A stretch of 64,000 bases of DNA. Source: Hedera helix (Eukaryota; Streptophyta; Magnoliopsida; Apiales; Araliaceae). Below the pieces are notes generated by a model that was given only the letters and a program-made list of their open reading frames with translations, did no database searches and was not told where the DNA came from. The translations under genes and the position numbers were made by a program. The stretch lies in assembly GCA_947179155.2 (NCBI GenBank), contig OX359281.1, positions 39,600,967-39,664,966 on the forward strand, in the 5' to 3' direction. This document shows, one piece after another, positions 23,985-36,758 of this stretch; position 1 is the first letter of the stretch, and every line of letters starts with the position of its first letter.

Positions 23985-26900
23985 ATGGTTGGTAGTCGTG
24001 GTCGTGGTAGACGTGGACAGGTTCCGACTGAGGAAGTTCCCCACCGTGATCGCAACGTTCAGGAAGTGATGATTGAGGATTTACAAAGACAAGTTGCAGA
24101 GTTAACCCAGCGTCTAACGACGCGAGATCAAGGTCGTCGAGAGCGGGTTCTGACTGAGGAGGCTCCGCACCTTAATCGCCACTATCAGGGTCGTCATGGG
24201 CAGTTTCCGGATGAGGAAGTCCAACACCCTATGTTTGAGGTAGCTGATACTGATGCTGATTCCAGTTTTGATAATCCTTATCATAACCGAAATCAGTTCT
24301 GGGAACGAAGAGGTCAAGACAATTATCGTCGGGATCTGGGTTTCAAGGTGGATCTACCAGAGTTCTCTGGTACGCTTCAAGCGGAAGGGTTCATTGATTG
24401 GATGAATGAAGTAGAGAGAATCTTCGAGTATAAGGAGGTTCCAGATGCTATGAAGGTGAAACTGATTGTCATCAAGCTAAAGGGCAGAGCATCTGCTTGG
24501 TGGGAACAGCTGAAGAAGTCAAGAGCAAGACATGGAAGATCCAAGATAACTGAGTGGGAAAAAATGAAGAAGAAGATGCAGTCTCACTTTCTTCCCTTCG
24601 GCTATACTCAGTCCCTGTACAAGCGCTTGCACCTATTAAGGCAAGGAGTCAGGTCAGTAGACGAATACACTGAGGAGTTCTACCAGTTAATCGCTCGTAA
24701 TGACCTATCTGAAACAGAGGAGCAGTTGGTGGCAAGGTATTTAGGAGGGTTGAAGCAATCTCTGCAGGATGTGCTTAGCCTTCATTCAATATGGACTGTG
24801 TCTGAAGCCTACCAGCGAGCACGTGAGGTCGAGCAACAGCAGAGCAGAAGGCCGATGCCCAGAGGCCTCCCCAGTAGTAGACCGACCCCACCACCTCAAC
24901 AAGCACGTCCGGTACCAACCCAACCACAGGGTAATGTCGGATCTACTATTAAGTGCTTCAGATGCGGAGAACCAGGACATCGGGCAACCGAGTGCAGAAA
25001 ACCTACTAACCAGAAAGGCAAAAATCTTCTAATCGGGGAAGAGGTAGAGGAAGCCGAGGAGTTCGGCGAGCCTATATATGATGACTATGAAGAGGATGAC
25101 GTGTTGTACGGTGATGGTCGAGAGACCTTAGTTATCAGGAAGAGCTTATTGACCCCTAAGGGTGATACCGATGATGATTGGTTGAGAACCAATATCTTCC
25201 ACACTACTTGCACCATAGCCGACAAGGTCTGTAAGATGATCATTGACAGTGGAAGCTGTGAAAATGTGGTGTCCGAAGAGGCTGTTCATAAATTAAGCCT
25301 GAAGACGGACCAACACCCAAAACCATACAAGCTTTCATGGCTCAACAAAGGGAATGAGGTAACTGTAGATAAGAAGTGCCTGGTTTCATTTTCAATTGGC
25401 AAAAAGTACTTCGACAATGCTTGGTGTGATGTGGTTTCCATGGATACATGTCATATACTGTTAGGCCGACCTTGGCAGTACGACCGAAGTGTCACTCATG
25501 ATGGTCGGAAGAACACTTACTCCCTTAGCATCAAAGGAAAGAAGATTGTGTTAGCCCCACGTCGGGAAGAAGGAAGTTCGGGTCGGTCAAGTAATCATCC
25601 CAATTTGTTATCCATGAAAAGGTTCTTACATGAGGTCGGACAAGGAGTAGTGTACGCCTTGATTCCTTGTGAAAACAGTTCATCAGATAGCCACACCGAA
25701 GTGTCAACCGACGTTCAGGAGTTGTTAATCGACTTTGCTGACCTTATGCCCGAAGAGCTTCCATCAGGGTTACCGCCGATGAGGGACATCCAGCATCAGA
25801 TCGATCTTATCCCAGGATCGAGTCTACCGAACAGACCAGCTTATAGACTCAGCCCCAAGGAGTCCGAAGAGCTACAAGGACAGGTGGTCGAGTTACTGGA
25901 TAGAGGATACATTCGTGAAAGTATGAGTCCGTGTGCAGTGCCAGCTTTGTTGGTACCAAAGAAGGATGGTTCGTGGAGAATGTGTATAGACATCCGAGCC
26001 ATCAACAAGATTATTGTGAAGTATCGATTTCCAATCCCACGTTTAGATGACATGTTGGATCAGCTGTCAGGATCCAAGGTCTTCTCCAAGATCGACCTCA
26101 AGAGTGGTTACCATCAGATTAGGATCAGACCAGGAGATGAGTGGAAGACAGCGTTTAAAACTCAACACGGGTTATATGAATGGATGGTTACCCCCTTCGG
26201 GTTATCCAATGCTCCGAGTACATTTATGAGGTTCATGCATCAAGTATTACGACCATTCATGGGTAAATTTGTGGTTGTATACTTTGATGATATTCTAATT
26301 TATAGTCCGAACCGAGAAGCCCACCATGAGCACCTCCGATCTGTCTTTGAAGTTTTGAGAAAGGAGTGTCTGTTCATCAACCAGAAGAAGAGTTCATACT
26401 TCACGACTTCTGTAATTTTTCTCGGTTTTGTTGTATCAACTGAGGGTGTGCATGCGGATCAATCAAAGGTAGATGTCATTCGGGAATGGCCAACTCCAAA
26501 GAATATACATGATGTCAGGAGCTTCCATGGTCTGGCTTTCTTTTACCGATGGTTCATCAGGGACCTCAGCACCTTAATTGCACCTATCACAGAGTGCCTT
26601 AAGGGTAGGGAATTTCAATGGTCGGAAGAAGCCGAAACCAGTTTTTAGCTAGTGAAGCAGAAGATGACCGAAGCACCGGTGTTAGCACTCCCTGATTTTG
26701 ATAAAGTATTCGAAGTGAACTGTGATGCATCAGGGATCGGCATCGGTGGAGTATTGAGTCAGGCGGGTCGACCAGTGGCATTCTTCAGTGAGAAGTTGTC
26801 AGGATCGAAGAAGAATTACTCTACATATGATCTGGAGTTCTACGCCCTAGTTCAGTCTTTGAAACATTGGCGTCATTACCTGATACAGCGGGAGTTTATT

Positions 26901-28499
26901 CTCTTTACCGACCATGAAGCTTTGAAGTATATTAATGGTCAGCATAAGCTGAGCCGAAGGCATGCCAAGTGGGTGGCATACTTGCAGGAATTCACCTTTA
27001 CACTTCGGCATCAAGCAGGAAGTCTAAACCGTGTTGCCGATGCTCTCAGTTGACGCACAGTACTTCTTACTACCATGAGCAATACAATCACTGGGTTTGA
27101 AGTCTTCCCTGATATGTATACAGAAGATCCTTCCTTCGGGAAGATAGTTCGGGAAGTGACGGAAGGTCAACGATGTGACTTCGTCCTGCACAATGGTTAT
27201 CTGTTTAAGGGGCTTCAACTTTGTATACCAGATTGCTCGCTCCGACAGCAAATAATTGGTGAGCTTCACAATGAGGGTCACTTCGGGAGAGATAAGACAC
27301 TAGCCCTAGTCTCGACTAACTACTATTGGCCGAAGCTGTCAGGGGATGTGGCTCGACATGTTGAAAGATGTTATGTCTGTCAGCGGTCAAAGGGGGCGCT
27401 CACTAACACAGGTCTATATATTCCCTTACCCGTACCAGAAGCTCCATGGATAGATGTGAGTATGGATTTTGTGTTGGGATTACCTCGAACTCAGCGTTCA
27501 GTTGATTCTATCTTCGTGATAGTAGATCGATTCTCGAAGATAGCGCACTTTATTGCGTGTCGAAAGACCATGGATGCTGACCGAATTGCCAATCTTTATT
27601 TTCGGGAAATCGTCCGACTGCATGGAATTCCAAAGTCCATCACCTCTGATCGGGACACCAAATTTGTCAGTAACTTCTGGAGGAGTTTATGGGGAAAGTT
27701 CGGAACCAAGTTGAACTTCAGTAGTGCTTATCATCCTTAGACTGATGGTCAGACCGAGGTGGTGAATCGAAGTCTAGGCAATATGTTGCGATGTCTGGTT
27801 GGAACAAAGCCGAAGCAGTGGGATCTTGCTTTAGCTCAAGCCGAGTTTGCTTACAACAGGTCTAAGAACAGAACTACAGGGATGAGTCCGTTTGAGATTG
27901 TCTATGGTCAAAATCCATCAGGAGTTCTGGATTTGTTCCCTATTCCCAGGATCGGACGAGTGCATCCGAAGGCAGATGAGATGGCCGAACACCTTCGGAC
28001 TATTCATAATCAAGTTCGTCTATCTATCATCGAACATAATGCCACCTACAAGGATCAAATCGACCAACGCCGACGTCAAGTACTTTTCGAAGTTGGTGAT
28101 TTTGTTTGGGCTGTTTTGACCCGAGAACGGTTTCCTGTTGGAGAGTACAATAAGCTTAGAGATCAAAAGATCGGCCCGTGTGAGATCCTACAGAAGATCA
28201 ATGATAATGCCTACCGTCTGCGCATACCGAGCCATTTACGGACCTCGGATGTCTTCAATGTCAAACATTTAAGCCCCTGCTTTGACGAAGCCGAAGACAC
28301 TAATGATAACTCGAGGAAGAGTTCTTTTCAACCCGAGGTGACTGATGCAGGAGCATCTGAGCTTGATCATGCTGAGCTTAATCATGCCGATCTATCAGCT
28401 AGCACATTAATGGCTCTACAGTACCTAGAGAAAGCGGATCGGGACAAAGTTAAAAGGCACCGATGCCCTCGGGCAAGTAAGATGGGATCGACCTATTAA
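23985..28499 (+). pseudogene. CRM-like gag-pol polyprotein with three in-frame stops
   Basis: One frame of about 1500 codons from ATG 23985. Gag ends in a CCHC knuckle, CFRCGEPGHRATEC (near residue 325). The protease site is DSGS (near 419). RT has YFDDILIYS (near 766). RNase H has CDASGIGIGG and TDHEALKYI. Integrase has an HHCC finger (HNEGHFG, CYVCQRSK) and a D-D-E core (DVSMDFVLG, SDRDTKF, TDGQTEVV). The GPY/F-type end is followed by a tail that continues into the 3' LTR (28343 onward) and stops at 28499. Stops: TAG 26646, TGA 27051 and TAG 27738. Each lies where CAG, CGA and CAG respectively are expected, i.e. C-to-T changes. No frameshift was seen. No typical chromodomain is evident, which fits CRM better than Tekay or Reina. 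Confidence 0.92.
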
Positions 28500-29068
28500 C
28501 CTTAATCTCGGCGGGTTAATAATACTCTTCGGGGGGACCTTGAGGTCGGGACCGAACATACTCTTCGGGGACCTTGAGGTCGGGATCGATAATGCTATTC
28601 GGGGACGGCTTCAGTTCAGACTACTTCAGTCCTTTATTTTTTATGGTTTTTCCTTTTATTTTATTTCCTTTATTATTATTGAGCATATAATCTAGCTATT
28701 AATTATTAGGTGTCATATGGTAAGTGCACGTGAGTTGGTTACTAAAGAAAGGTAGTGACAGATATTGGGGACCAGCTACGTGGCAAGAGAGAGAAAGATT
28801 TGTCAGAATCTGTTAGCCACCTTTCTAGTTTTTTCCTTTTTAATATTTCCTTTTCTGATATTTTCTTTCTTTGTGCCCAAGTTTTACCTAGTTATATATA
28901 CCCGGCTTGTGGGTATAGAAAGGGAGTTGAATTTTTGATATAAATTTTTTCTAAGAATTCGAGTTGAGAGTTTCTCCTCTTGTTTTTTTTGGTGAATCTC
29001 TTGTATCTTTACCTGTAGATTTATATTAACTTAGCCCGCAGGATAATCACTATCCCGCCCCGGCGTCA
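28343..29068 (+). repeat. CRM-like 3' LTR, 726 bp, intact
   Basis: Begins TGATGCAGGAGC and ends GGCGTCA, followed by the TCAAG target duplication. Its first 157 bp encode the C-terminus of the pol frame. It carries the same roughly 35-bp U3 repeats and TATATATA word as the 5' copy, and proves the uninterrupted sequence at the Athila insertion point (28607/28608). Confidence 0.96.
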
Positions 29069-29073
29069 TCAAG

Positions 29074-29670
29074 TGAATGAGTATTTATAACGTCATGTCA
29101 TGTGCCAGACACATGTCAGAAGGAGAAATTCCAGAAACACCCTTAATGATAGGAAAATTTCTAAAATACCCCCAGTTACCCAAGTAATGCCCAAATCATC
29201 CAATTCTTCTAGCCACTAATTCAATCCCTCAACCGATTCTCAATACAAATTGTTCTCATAAACCTTCTGCCTCAGGACTCATGACAACACCTTTTAAATT
29301 ATCCCTTTAAGATCGAATAAATCAATTCCATTGTTAAAGAAAGGCATCACAGGACGAAAAAAGACCACCCTGAGAGGGTTCACCCTAGGGGAGCGAATCC
29401 TAGGGGGGGCAAACCCTAAGGGATCTCGTTTCGTCTTTTTTGTTCTTCATTCGTTCGTTGTCCGTTTGTTCGTTATTCGTTAATTTTTGTTTTAGTTTAT
29501 TCAATGTGAACCCTAATTTTATCCATGGGCTCACATTTGTCCCCTGCACGAGAGTTGCATCTTAAAGTGATGATCGTGCACGAAAGTTTGAAGTCTTGAA
29601 ATATTTTTTCAAATATTCCTTGCGTTAAATTCTTGACAAGTATTAAAATGATTATATTTTTATTTATTTT

Positions 29671-29705
<35 letters not shown>

Positions 29706-29968
29706 TAGAGGTTAACAATCCCCAAGGCCGAACCGTGGGGTACATCCGCGAACCCTGTAGTACGTCTACGAACCTTGGGGTACATCACCGAATCTAGCAG
29801 CCGAATCCTCGTGGGCACTTCAAACTTTATTAAATGTAATAAATATATATGTCATGCAAGCTATAAGCCTTCAAAAGTTTAAAGTTCTATTATAAGTATA
29901 TATATATTTAAGGCATGTAAACTTTAAACTTTGAGAACATGTATAATCTATGCGGGCCACACTTATAT
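29074..29968. other. unassigned repeat-like DNA
   Basis: Continuation of the DNA interrupted by the CRM-like element at 12838. It includes a run of CCCTAGGGG-like palindromic words around 29371-29420, an (ATT)n microsatellite at 29673-29706, and degenerate repeats of GAACC..GGGGTACATC around 29733-29800. No protein motif was seen. It is probably part of an older LTR element. Confidence 0.4.
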
Positions 29969-30674
29969 TGTAAGACCCCGAATTTTAATAAATAGATTTT
30001 AAATTTTTCTCATAATTTTATGCTTAACGGTAATGTGTTAAATTAATAAAAATTAAAGTTAAGAATGTTATATGCAAAAAAATTATGTTGGACAATATTC
30101 GTTTTATCGGGGAATATTCGTTCTGTCGAGGTGTCAGGGAATATTCGTTCTGTCAGGGAATATTCGTACGACGGTGCCGAAATATTCAGTTATAGGTGGA
30201 CCCTACAACGAAATATTGTCGGATGAAGAAAACGACAGCAGTAACATTTCCAAATAAAAATGGTCAACGGTATTATCACTCTTAACTGTTAAAATACCAA
30301 GTGATAAAAGTATGGTAACATATAGTATTTTACTGTAGATCATGGTATTGCATAGTAGCACACGGTATTACACAATATTTAAATTATTGAATTGATAAAG
30401 TGGCTATTGCACAGTATGTTTTCAATAATTGTCATTACACAGCATTTTACATTATTGAATCAATAATTGTCATTACATAATATTTTACATTATTGATTGC
30501 ACAGTGTTCCATATCATTGAATCAATAATTGTCATAATGCACAACATCTTGCATTATTGTGCTAATAATTGTTACAGTAGTAGTCACGGGTATTAAACAG
30601 TTAGACAGATTTATTATTTGAAAAACACGGTATATTTAATAATTGAGATATTAAATCAATAAAATATATGAAAA

Positions 30675-30776
30675 TGTGTAACGCGTGTACGTGTGCAATA
30701 CGTGTAAATATGTAACACGTGTAAGTGTGTAACACGTGTAAGTATGTAACGCGTGTAAATGTGTAACACGTGTAGG
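30675..30776. repeat. minisatellite of ACACGTGT palindromes upstream of the LTR TATA box
   Basis: About six units of 16-18 bp with the core GTAACACGTGTAA or GTAACGCGTGTAA. Each carries the palindrome ACACGTGT or a variant, with a CACGTG G-box core in several. It is specific to copy 0; the other copies have different tandem repeats in the corresponding upstream position. Confidence 0.8.
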
Positions 30777-31283
30777 CGTAAAATGCGTGATAGTCATTGA
30801 ACGGTGCAGATTAAAGTGTGAAAAATGTGTTGGTTGATGAATGGTTCAGATTAAAAGATGAGATTAAAATGTGTAATGTGTGTGTGTGGATAAGTTAGTT
30901 AGGCTCTGGCTATAAATAGGGAGTTTAGCATAAGGAGTTTCATACATTCCTCACTCAATCTTATTTTCACTCTCTAGATATTTCTTAGTATAAATGTCCC
31001 CCTAAGTATATTAAAATTATCTTAAGCGTTGAAGATCTGGAAAGGTAAGAGTATTGTTAAGTAAGTTTTTTTTTTAAAGTTATATAAACACTCACACACA
31101 CATCAATTTACAACTATTCCTTTAGAAGACTCTTCTATTAGAAGATTTATTTTGAAAAATTTCTTTTGAAAGATTTTATTTTGGAAAATTATTTTCTTTA
31201 AAAATTATTTTGAAGTATATTCACTTGGATGATTTTATATATATATAATTGGTATGTGTTACTTACTAATTAAATTATGAATA

Positions 31284-31639
31284 TGTAGGGTTTCGACACA
31301 CAAATGCAGCGGAATTTTAAAAAAAAAATTGAAACCCTAAAACAGGATCCATGCGAAAACATAGAAATTCAGAGATTTAGATCTATTTTTACCGATTATC
31401 CGAGCTTGAATAGAGACGATGGAATTCTGGAACGGTTTCGAATCTTCAACTCAATCCAACGAAACTGCGTCTTTACAGTATCCACACGAACGCCCCGCTA
31501 ATCATCCCACGATCTGCAGCAAAGAGAGTCGCGGTACTAGCCGCCAAGATCTGAATTTACTGAGTTTTTCTCTCTAGCCTCTTTCTGAAAGCGGCTATGG
31601 TTTAGGTTTTGATTTTCACGTAGTTAAAACAACTGATAT

Positions 31640-31671
<32 letters not shown>

Positions 31672-32834
31672 GCAGTTAAAAGAATTAACCAAAACCTAAT
31701 TAAAAAGAAATAAAATTTGAATTTATATATATTATATTTTAATTAAGTCTTACTTAATTAATATACATATATACAAATTATCCTATTAATTTAAATTCGT
31801 AATTTAAATACAATCAATCATATTGACATATTTAAATCCTAACAATTTAAATTAATTCATTTTTAATTACGTTCTAAGTGTGTAACCCTATAGGTTATTA
31901 TTATATTGGCAATAATTTTAAAATCATATTATAAAATTATAAACAGTGAGCGGCATCTAGTAATGCATCACTGCTACCCAAATAATAATAAAATCGGTGA
32001 TTCGATGCAACCTTTTCGTGACCAATGTTTCAATGTAATTTAATCCTTTTAATTTTGACATCCTAGATTAAACTCGAGGCATGGAATGTGTCATACTCTT
32101 CATAATTTAATCTGAGTTTTCTTGATCAATGAGTAGACTATATGAAACAAATCACTATTTGAGCATGGTCATGCATTTCATAGTCATACTCAATCAAGAG
32201 GCCTATGAATATCACCCTTAATATATAGGAGGGTTAAATTCTATCTAGATCACTTATATTCCTCACACAATTAATGATGTACCCAATAATCACATTTATT
32301 GTTCACCCTATTAAAGGTGACTTTGATGACATCAAAGTACATAAATTCTTGTGTAATAATATAGTGATTTCAGGTCGAAGGATCATTACATCATTGTCAC
32401 TATGAGAATTTCTTATGACACTTTGCATAATGCTCCACGTAGAATTCTCATGGTAGGTCTGTCCAGTACATTGTTCTCTAACATGTACATATGCATTGAC
32501 TCAATATCTCATATATTTATGACCAATGAGATTTGACCATCAGTTAATTCAGATACTTGTCTCAATGCATCATTATTGTCTCATTAACAATGATACTCGA
32601 CTAGGGACATTTAAGAATAATGATACTAATTGTAATTATATAATCTCATGATAAAGTCACATACTTGAAGCTATATAATTCGTATCACTATTCTAAAGAC
32701 TTTTATTATGCTAATATTTATATAACGCAGTAAATAAAATCATAACAAAATAATTCATTTATTCAATCAAATGTAATATCAAATTGGTAAGCAATTACAT
32801 CAAATAATTGGCCTCTAGGTTATGAACTCTAACA
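31284..32834 (-). mobile_element. Copia-like solo LTR, 1.55 kb
   Basis: On the minus strand it begins TGTTAGAGTTCATAACC and ends TGTCGAAACCCTACA, a TG..CA LTR. It is flanked by GAATA on the left and AAATA on the right, a 4/5 match to a 5-bp target duplication. It interrupts copy 0 of the 2.8-kb LTR family, whose sequence resumes at about 32850. It contains an AT microsatellite around 31645-31672. No internal genes. Superfamily assignment rests on terminal style only. Confidence 0.7.
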
Positions 32835-34191
32835 AAATATATATATAGGTTGATCAACCTCATAAAAGCTGTATTTGGTCACGAGATAAGGTAAGGGATA
32901 TCACTTTTCTTTCAAACTCTTAAACTTATTACGATAAGGGGTATCATTCTTTTCATCATCATAAAGGGATATTATTTTCTTTCTTATTTGTAAGGGATAC
33001 CATCTTTTTCATCTTCTATCACTTAAAATTATTACGGTAAGAAAGTATCTCATTTGTACCTCTAATATTATTAAACGGTGAAAATTCTTGAATTAATAAT
33101 TCATTAATATTTTCTTATTAGTTTGCACTTCATCTAATACCCTTTGACAAGAACATTCCTATTAAATTTCCATCGTCATATTTGGACTGTGAACTTATGG
33201 ACTTTGAACTTTTGAACTGTGGACATTTATTTGGACTATGAACTTATTGACCTTGAACTTTTGAACTGTGGACATTTATTTTAACTGTGAATAGTTTGAA
33301 CTAATTCCTTGTACCGTAAACCTTACCGTTGAACTTCTCTGTATGGATCTTGGACATTACTCTTGGACTCGAACACATTTTTCTATACATCATGTTGATA
33401 ATTTGGACATTATTTAAATCTGGACAAAGTTAGTTGTTAACTCCTCATATTATTGTTTATCTTGTTTCTTCTGTTCATTATTTATATCACTGTTGTTATT
33501 TCAATCATCAAGTATCAGGTTGTTCTGAATATCTGTGGCCTGGAGTACAGATAATATGTTAAAGGCGATATAGGATAAAGGTGATATAATTATTGGGTGT
33601 CTTTAGTCGGATGACAAGGACACGTGATGAATGTTCTCTTTGGCCGGGGGCAAAGAAGAACAGTTGTTTGTCATGATCATGACCAGTGGTGTTTCAGATG
33701 ATAAAAATTGATGATGATTTTTTTAAAAAGAGACGCTAGTAGACATCATGATCTACTTGATTTTCTTAGTAATGGTTATTTCGCTGCAGTGAAACTTTGT
33801 TTAAAAACTTAACTGCTGTTAATCTTACTGTTTATAACTCAACTGCAGCTATTGATTTAAAACTTGTTGTCTATTATATTCAATTAAGAACTCAACTTTT
33901 GAAAGCTAAGAATAATTTATTTTTCATTATCTTAGTCATGATATTTTTTATTGGGCTATTTGAGCTCACCCTTTCCTTTTTGTTCAATTGTTCAGGAAAT
34001 AAGAGCGTAGTCGGGACTAGCAGGGAGGAAAGAGGAATGAAGTAGCGGTATGAGATAGTTACTATAGTAGTCTTCACTGTATTGTAGAATAATAATAATT
34101 GTGATGACTTAATTATGTATTATTGAATCGTATATTGTAATAATTTTATTATAATTTTTTAACGACTTAAATTGAATAATGTGAACCCGAT

Positions 34192-34512
34192 TTAAGATGC
34201 ACTAAACCTATGAACACTAATATCATCAAAACCATATTCGGTTTCTAATGCATTCCAAAGGTCTTTAGCATAATCAAAATCATCATATAGTGTGTCAGAC
34301 AATGCACCAGGAATCTTATTAAGACAATGATAATCTATATTTTTATCTTTTGTGGTTGTAAATTTTAATGAACTTGACGATGTAGAAGTAGGTATTTCAG
34401 ATTGTGACACAGATGGGTCAGGGGTTGCATTTTGTTCATTTGAAGTTGGACTCTCTAAAGTAATATAGGCTCTAAAGTGGTCGACCAAAATCTCACTTGT
34501 TTTTGCCATCAT
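34192..34512 (-). pseudogene. Copia gag N-terminal fragment
   Basis: A 106-codon frame whose second half (YAKDLWNALETEYGFDD) matches the usual start of Copia-type Gag polyproteins. The first part is serine- and threonine-rich. It ends abruptly after this region, where copy 0 of the 2.8-kb LTR family begins. No RT, integrase or LTR could be tied to it, although 34513-35400 may be its 5' leader. Confidence 0.6.
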
Positions 34513-35417
34513 TTAAAGTTGAAACAAAAAAAATCAGGCTTAGCAGAACAAGTATCATCTTTAGTATCAACCATAGCAACACAAATTCGAACACACTATA
34601 ATTAAATAAATAAAAGAAGTGTCAAAAATAAGCTTATCATTTTAAAAATTATAAAGGCATATAACTATTTAATTTACAAGAAATAACGATTCAACAAGTT
34701 CCTTAGATTTTGGACAAAATGAGTTTTCAACCTACAATTAAAACAAATATATTAAGTATTAATTATTAATTAAGCATAAAATACCAAATTGAAGTCAAAG
34801 GAGTTCAGTCATTTAATACTAGTACTAGTATATGTAGAACACTAAGACTATTAATATGATACGAAGAGAAGGAGCACAAAATAATAAAACACTATTAAAT
34901 GTATAATACTAGTATGCAGATTCTAGTTGTTGTATCAATTTTAACAAAGCATTACATATGATGTAGTCAGTCAATTACTTTGCTACAGTAAATGATTAAT
35001 GGAATGAATTAAGAATTTTAACTAAACAGTATATATCAATATCGCAATAGTATAATAAGACTGGTACTAAACATATATATATATATATATATATATCTCA
35101 CAACTAAATTATTATATCTCAATAAATTTAAATATAGAGAATTATGTTTAGAAATTGGCCTGGGATGAGGCGTGTGAAATCACTACTCTAAGAAACTTGT
35201 TGCCCTTATTCGTGCAAGGCTGAATGGCAAGATGATCCCTAGCGGTACAACACTCAAAACAAAAATATCATTCCTCGTGCACGAACAGGTAGATAGAAAC
35301 AAACAGTTGTTTTTCCAATTAATACTCAACGACTTTATAATACCCAAAAAATATATATATATATAGAAATTTTGAGATAAAAGTATTTTCTTTTTGTAGA
35401 GAGTTTTAGAATAATAA
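34513..35417. other. AT-rich DNA, possible Copia leader remnants
   Basis: No gene recognised. An AT microsatellite lies around 35068-35098. The segment 35150-35300 reads like a degraded retrotransposon leader on the minus strand, but this is not certain. Confidence 0.35.
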
Positions 35418-36758
35418 CTAGATACAATCCCGCGCGTTACGGCGGGATTATTCGTTTTGTTAAAAAAAATTAAAAATTAAAAATTGTTTAGATTAATCAC
35501 CAATCAATTTGAGATAATATAAAAATAAAATTATGGGATATAATATCAATTTAGAATTGATGCAATTTTGGGATATAATATCAGTTTAGATTTGTATTTA
35601 TGAGATAATATTAAAAAAAAATTGTCTGATTAAGGAATTTAAAAATTAAAAAAATTATGTATGAATTTTTTTTGTAAATAAAGTTCTAAAGCCCAATGAT
35701 GGGATAATATTACATATTTTTTTACTTCAGTATTATTTTTAAAAAAATTAAAAATTTAAATTATTGGATAATATCATATATTTATGTGTCAAAGTTATTA
35801 GCAAAAAATGAGATAATAAAACAATTCAAAAATCAAATTATTGAATAATATCAATTTGAAATTGCGGCAAGTCAATATAGTTTGACTGGTATATGAATAC
35901 AACATTAAAACAAAAAATTCATACGAATCTATTGTATAATTGTAATTTTGAGCAATATGTATAATCCATGCATTACCATTTATGTATTGCTGCGAGTGAC
36001 ATTTTCAGTAATGTTTCATCATAGAGCGACATGTGGCATAAGTTTAGATTTAACGTGGGATTGAGATAAATGGCTGTAATATAATTAATGTTATTATATA
36101 AGTGTAAATAAATTGTATAATATTACGTTATAATATAATTAAATTAGTAATGATAGCATTTTTGCAGTTGAGATTAACAGAGCACTTGAGATTATCAAAA
36201 CAGTTTAGATATGTACTGATTTTGTTTTTAGGATATAATAATTATGTTTGAACATAATTAAATTTAGATTTGTAGTGATCGTGTAGATTATACCATACAC
36301 TATAAAAATAATTTTGTTATTATTTGTGTGAGGTATAATATTATAAATGGTATATAATGGTTAGTAAATTGTATTTTTTTACTTGTTTATGGTATAATGT
36401 GTAGTATAATATTATAAAATACGAAAAGCAGGAGTAATGGTTCAACTCAATTTTGTTATTATTTATTTAATAATAATATGTATGATATAATGTAAAATAT
36501 AATATTATAAATGGTATATAATATTTTAAAATTCCAAAAGGCGGATTTAATGGGTAATTATGGCTAGTAATTTGGGAAGTAAGTTATATGCATGGTATAA
36601 TTATATAAAATGTATAATATTAGAAAATTATAAAAAGCGGAGTAAATTCTCAATAGTAAGGATTGAGGGTATTAAATACGTAAGACATGTGTTTTATTGT
36701 GAAAAAGTCACTTGTCAAGCAACGGTGTTATGTACTGCATTTTAGTATATATAATAGA
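35418..36758 (-). mobile_element. non-autonomous Helitron, 1341 bp
   Basis: On the minus strand it starts TCTATTATATATACTAAAA and ends CTAG. Insertion lies between A (complement of 36759) and T (complement of 35417), as expected for Helitrons. Four bases before CTAG ends the terminal hairpin: AATCCCGC (35426-35433) and GCGGGATT (35442-35449) form a perfect 8-bp stem with an 8-base loop. The body is AT-rich with many GGATATAATAT words and has no Rep/helicase coding. Confidence 0.8.

Larger units (their letters stand above)
12839..29068 (+). mobile_element. CRM-like Ty3 chromovirus, 5' LTR split by an Athila insertion
   Basis: The element is flanked by the 5-bp duplication TCAAG at 12834-12838 and 29069-29073. 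The LTRs begin TGATGCAGGAGC and end GGCGTCA. The right LTR is 28343-29068 (726 bp). The left LTR is in two parts, 12839-13103 and 23473-23933, whose lengths (265 and 461 bp) match the right LTR exactly. By eye the LTRs differ at about nine positions, so the insertion is fairly recent. The primer site matches initiator tRNA-Met. The pol frame runs into the 3' LTR, as in CRM elements. CRM assignment rests on protein style and this overlap and is not proven. The target ATTCACTTGTCAAGTGAATG is a near-perfect palindrome. Confidence 0.9.
29969..34190 (+). mobile_element. 2.8-kb LTR family, copy 0 (interrupted by a solo LTR)
   Basis: Begins TGTAAGACCCCGAATTTT like the copies at 49488 and 52704, and follows them through the CGGGGAATATTCG region, the CAATAATTG repeats, TATAAATA (30911-30918), GTAAGGGATA, the ATCTGTGGCC region and TTTGAGCTCACCC. 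The end is degraded (AACCCGATTTAAGATGC in place of CCAGATTTGGGGGCGTCACA). A Copia-like LTR at 31284-32834 splits it. It is clearly more diverged than copies 1 and 2, hence older. No internal retrotransposon genes are attached. Confidence 0.8.

Noticed and set aside
29371..29420. AACCCTAAGGG words suggesting interstitial telomere repeats
   Set aside because: They are isolated CCCTAGGG-type palindromes without the regular TTTAGGG tandem order.
36560..36745. 61-codon frame inside the Helitron as a captured gene
   Set aside because: No recognisable motif and composition typical of AT-rich non-coding DNA.
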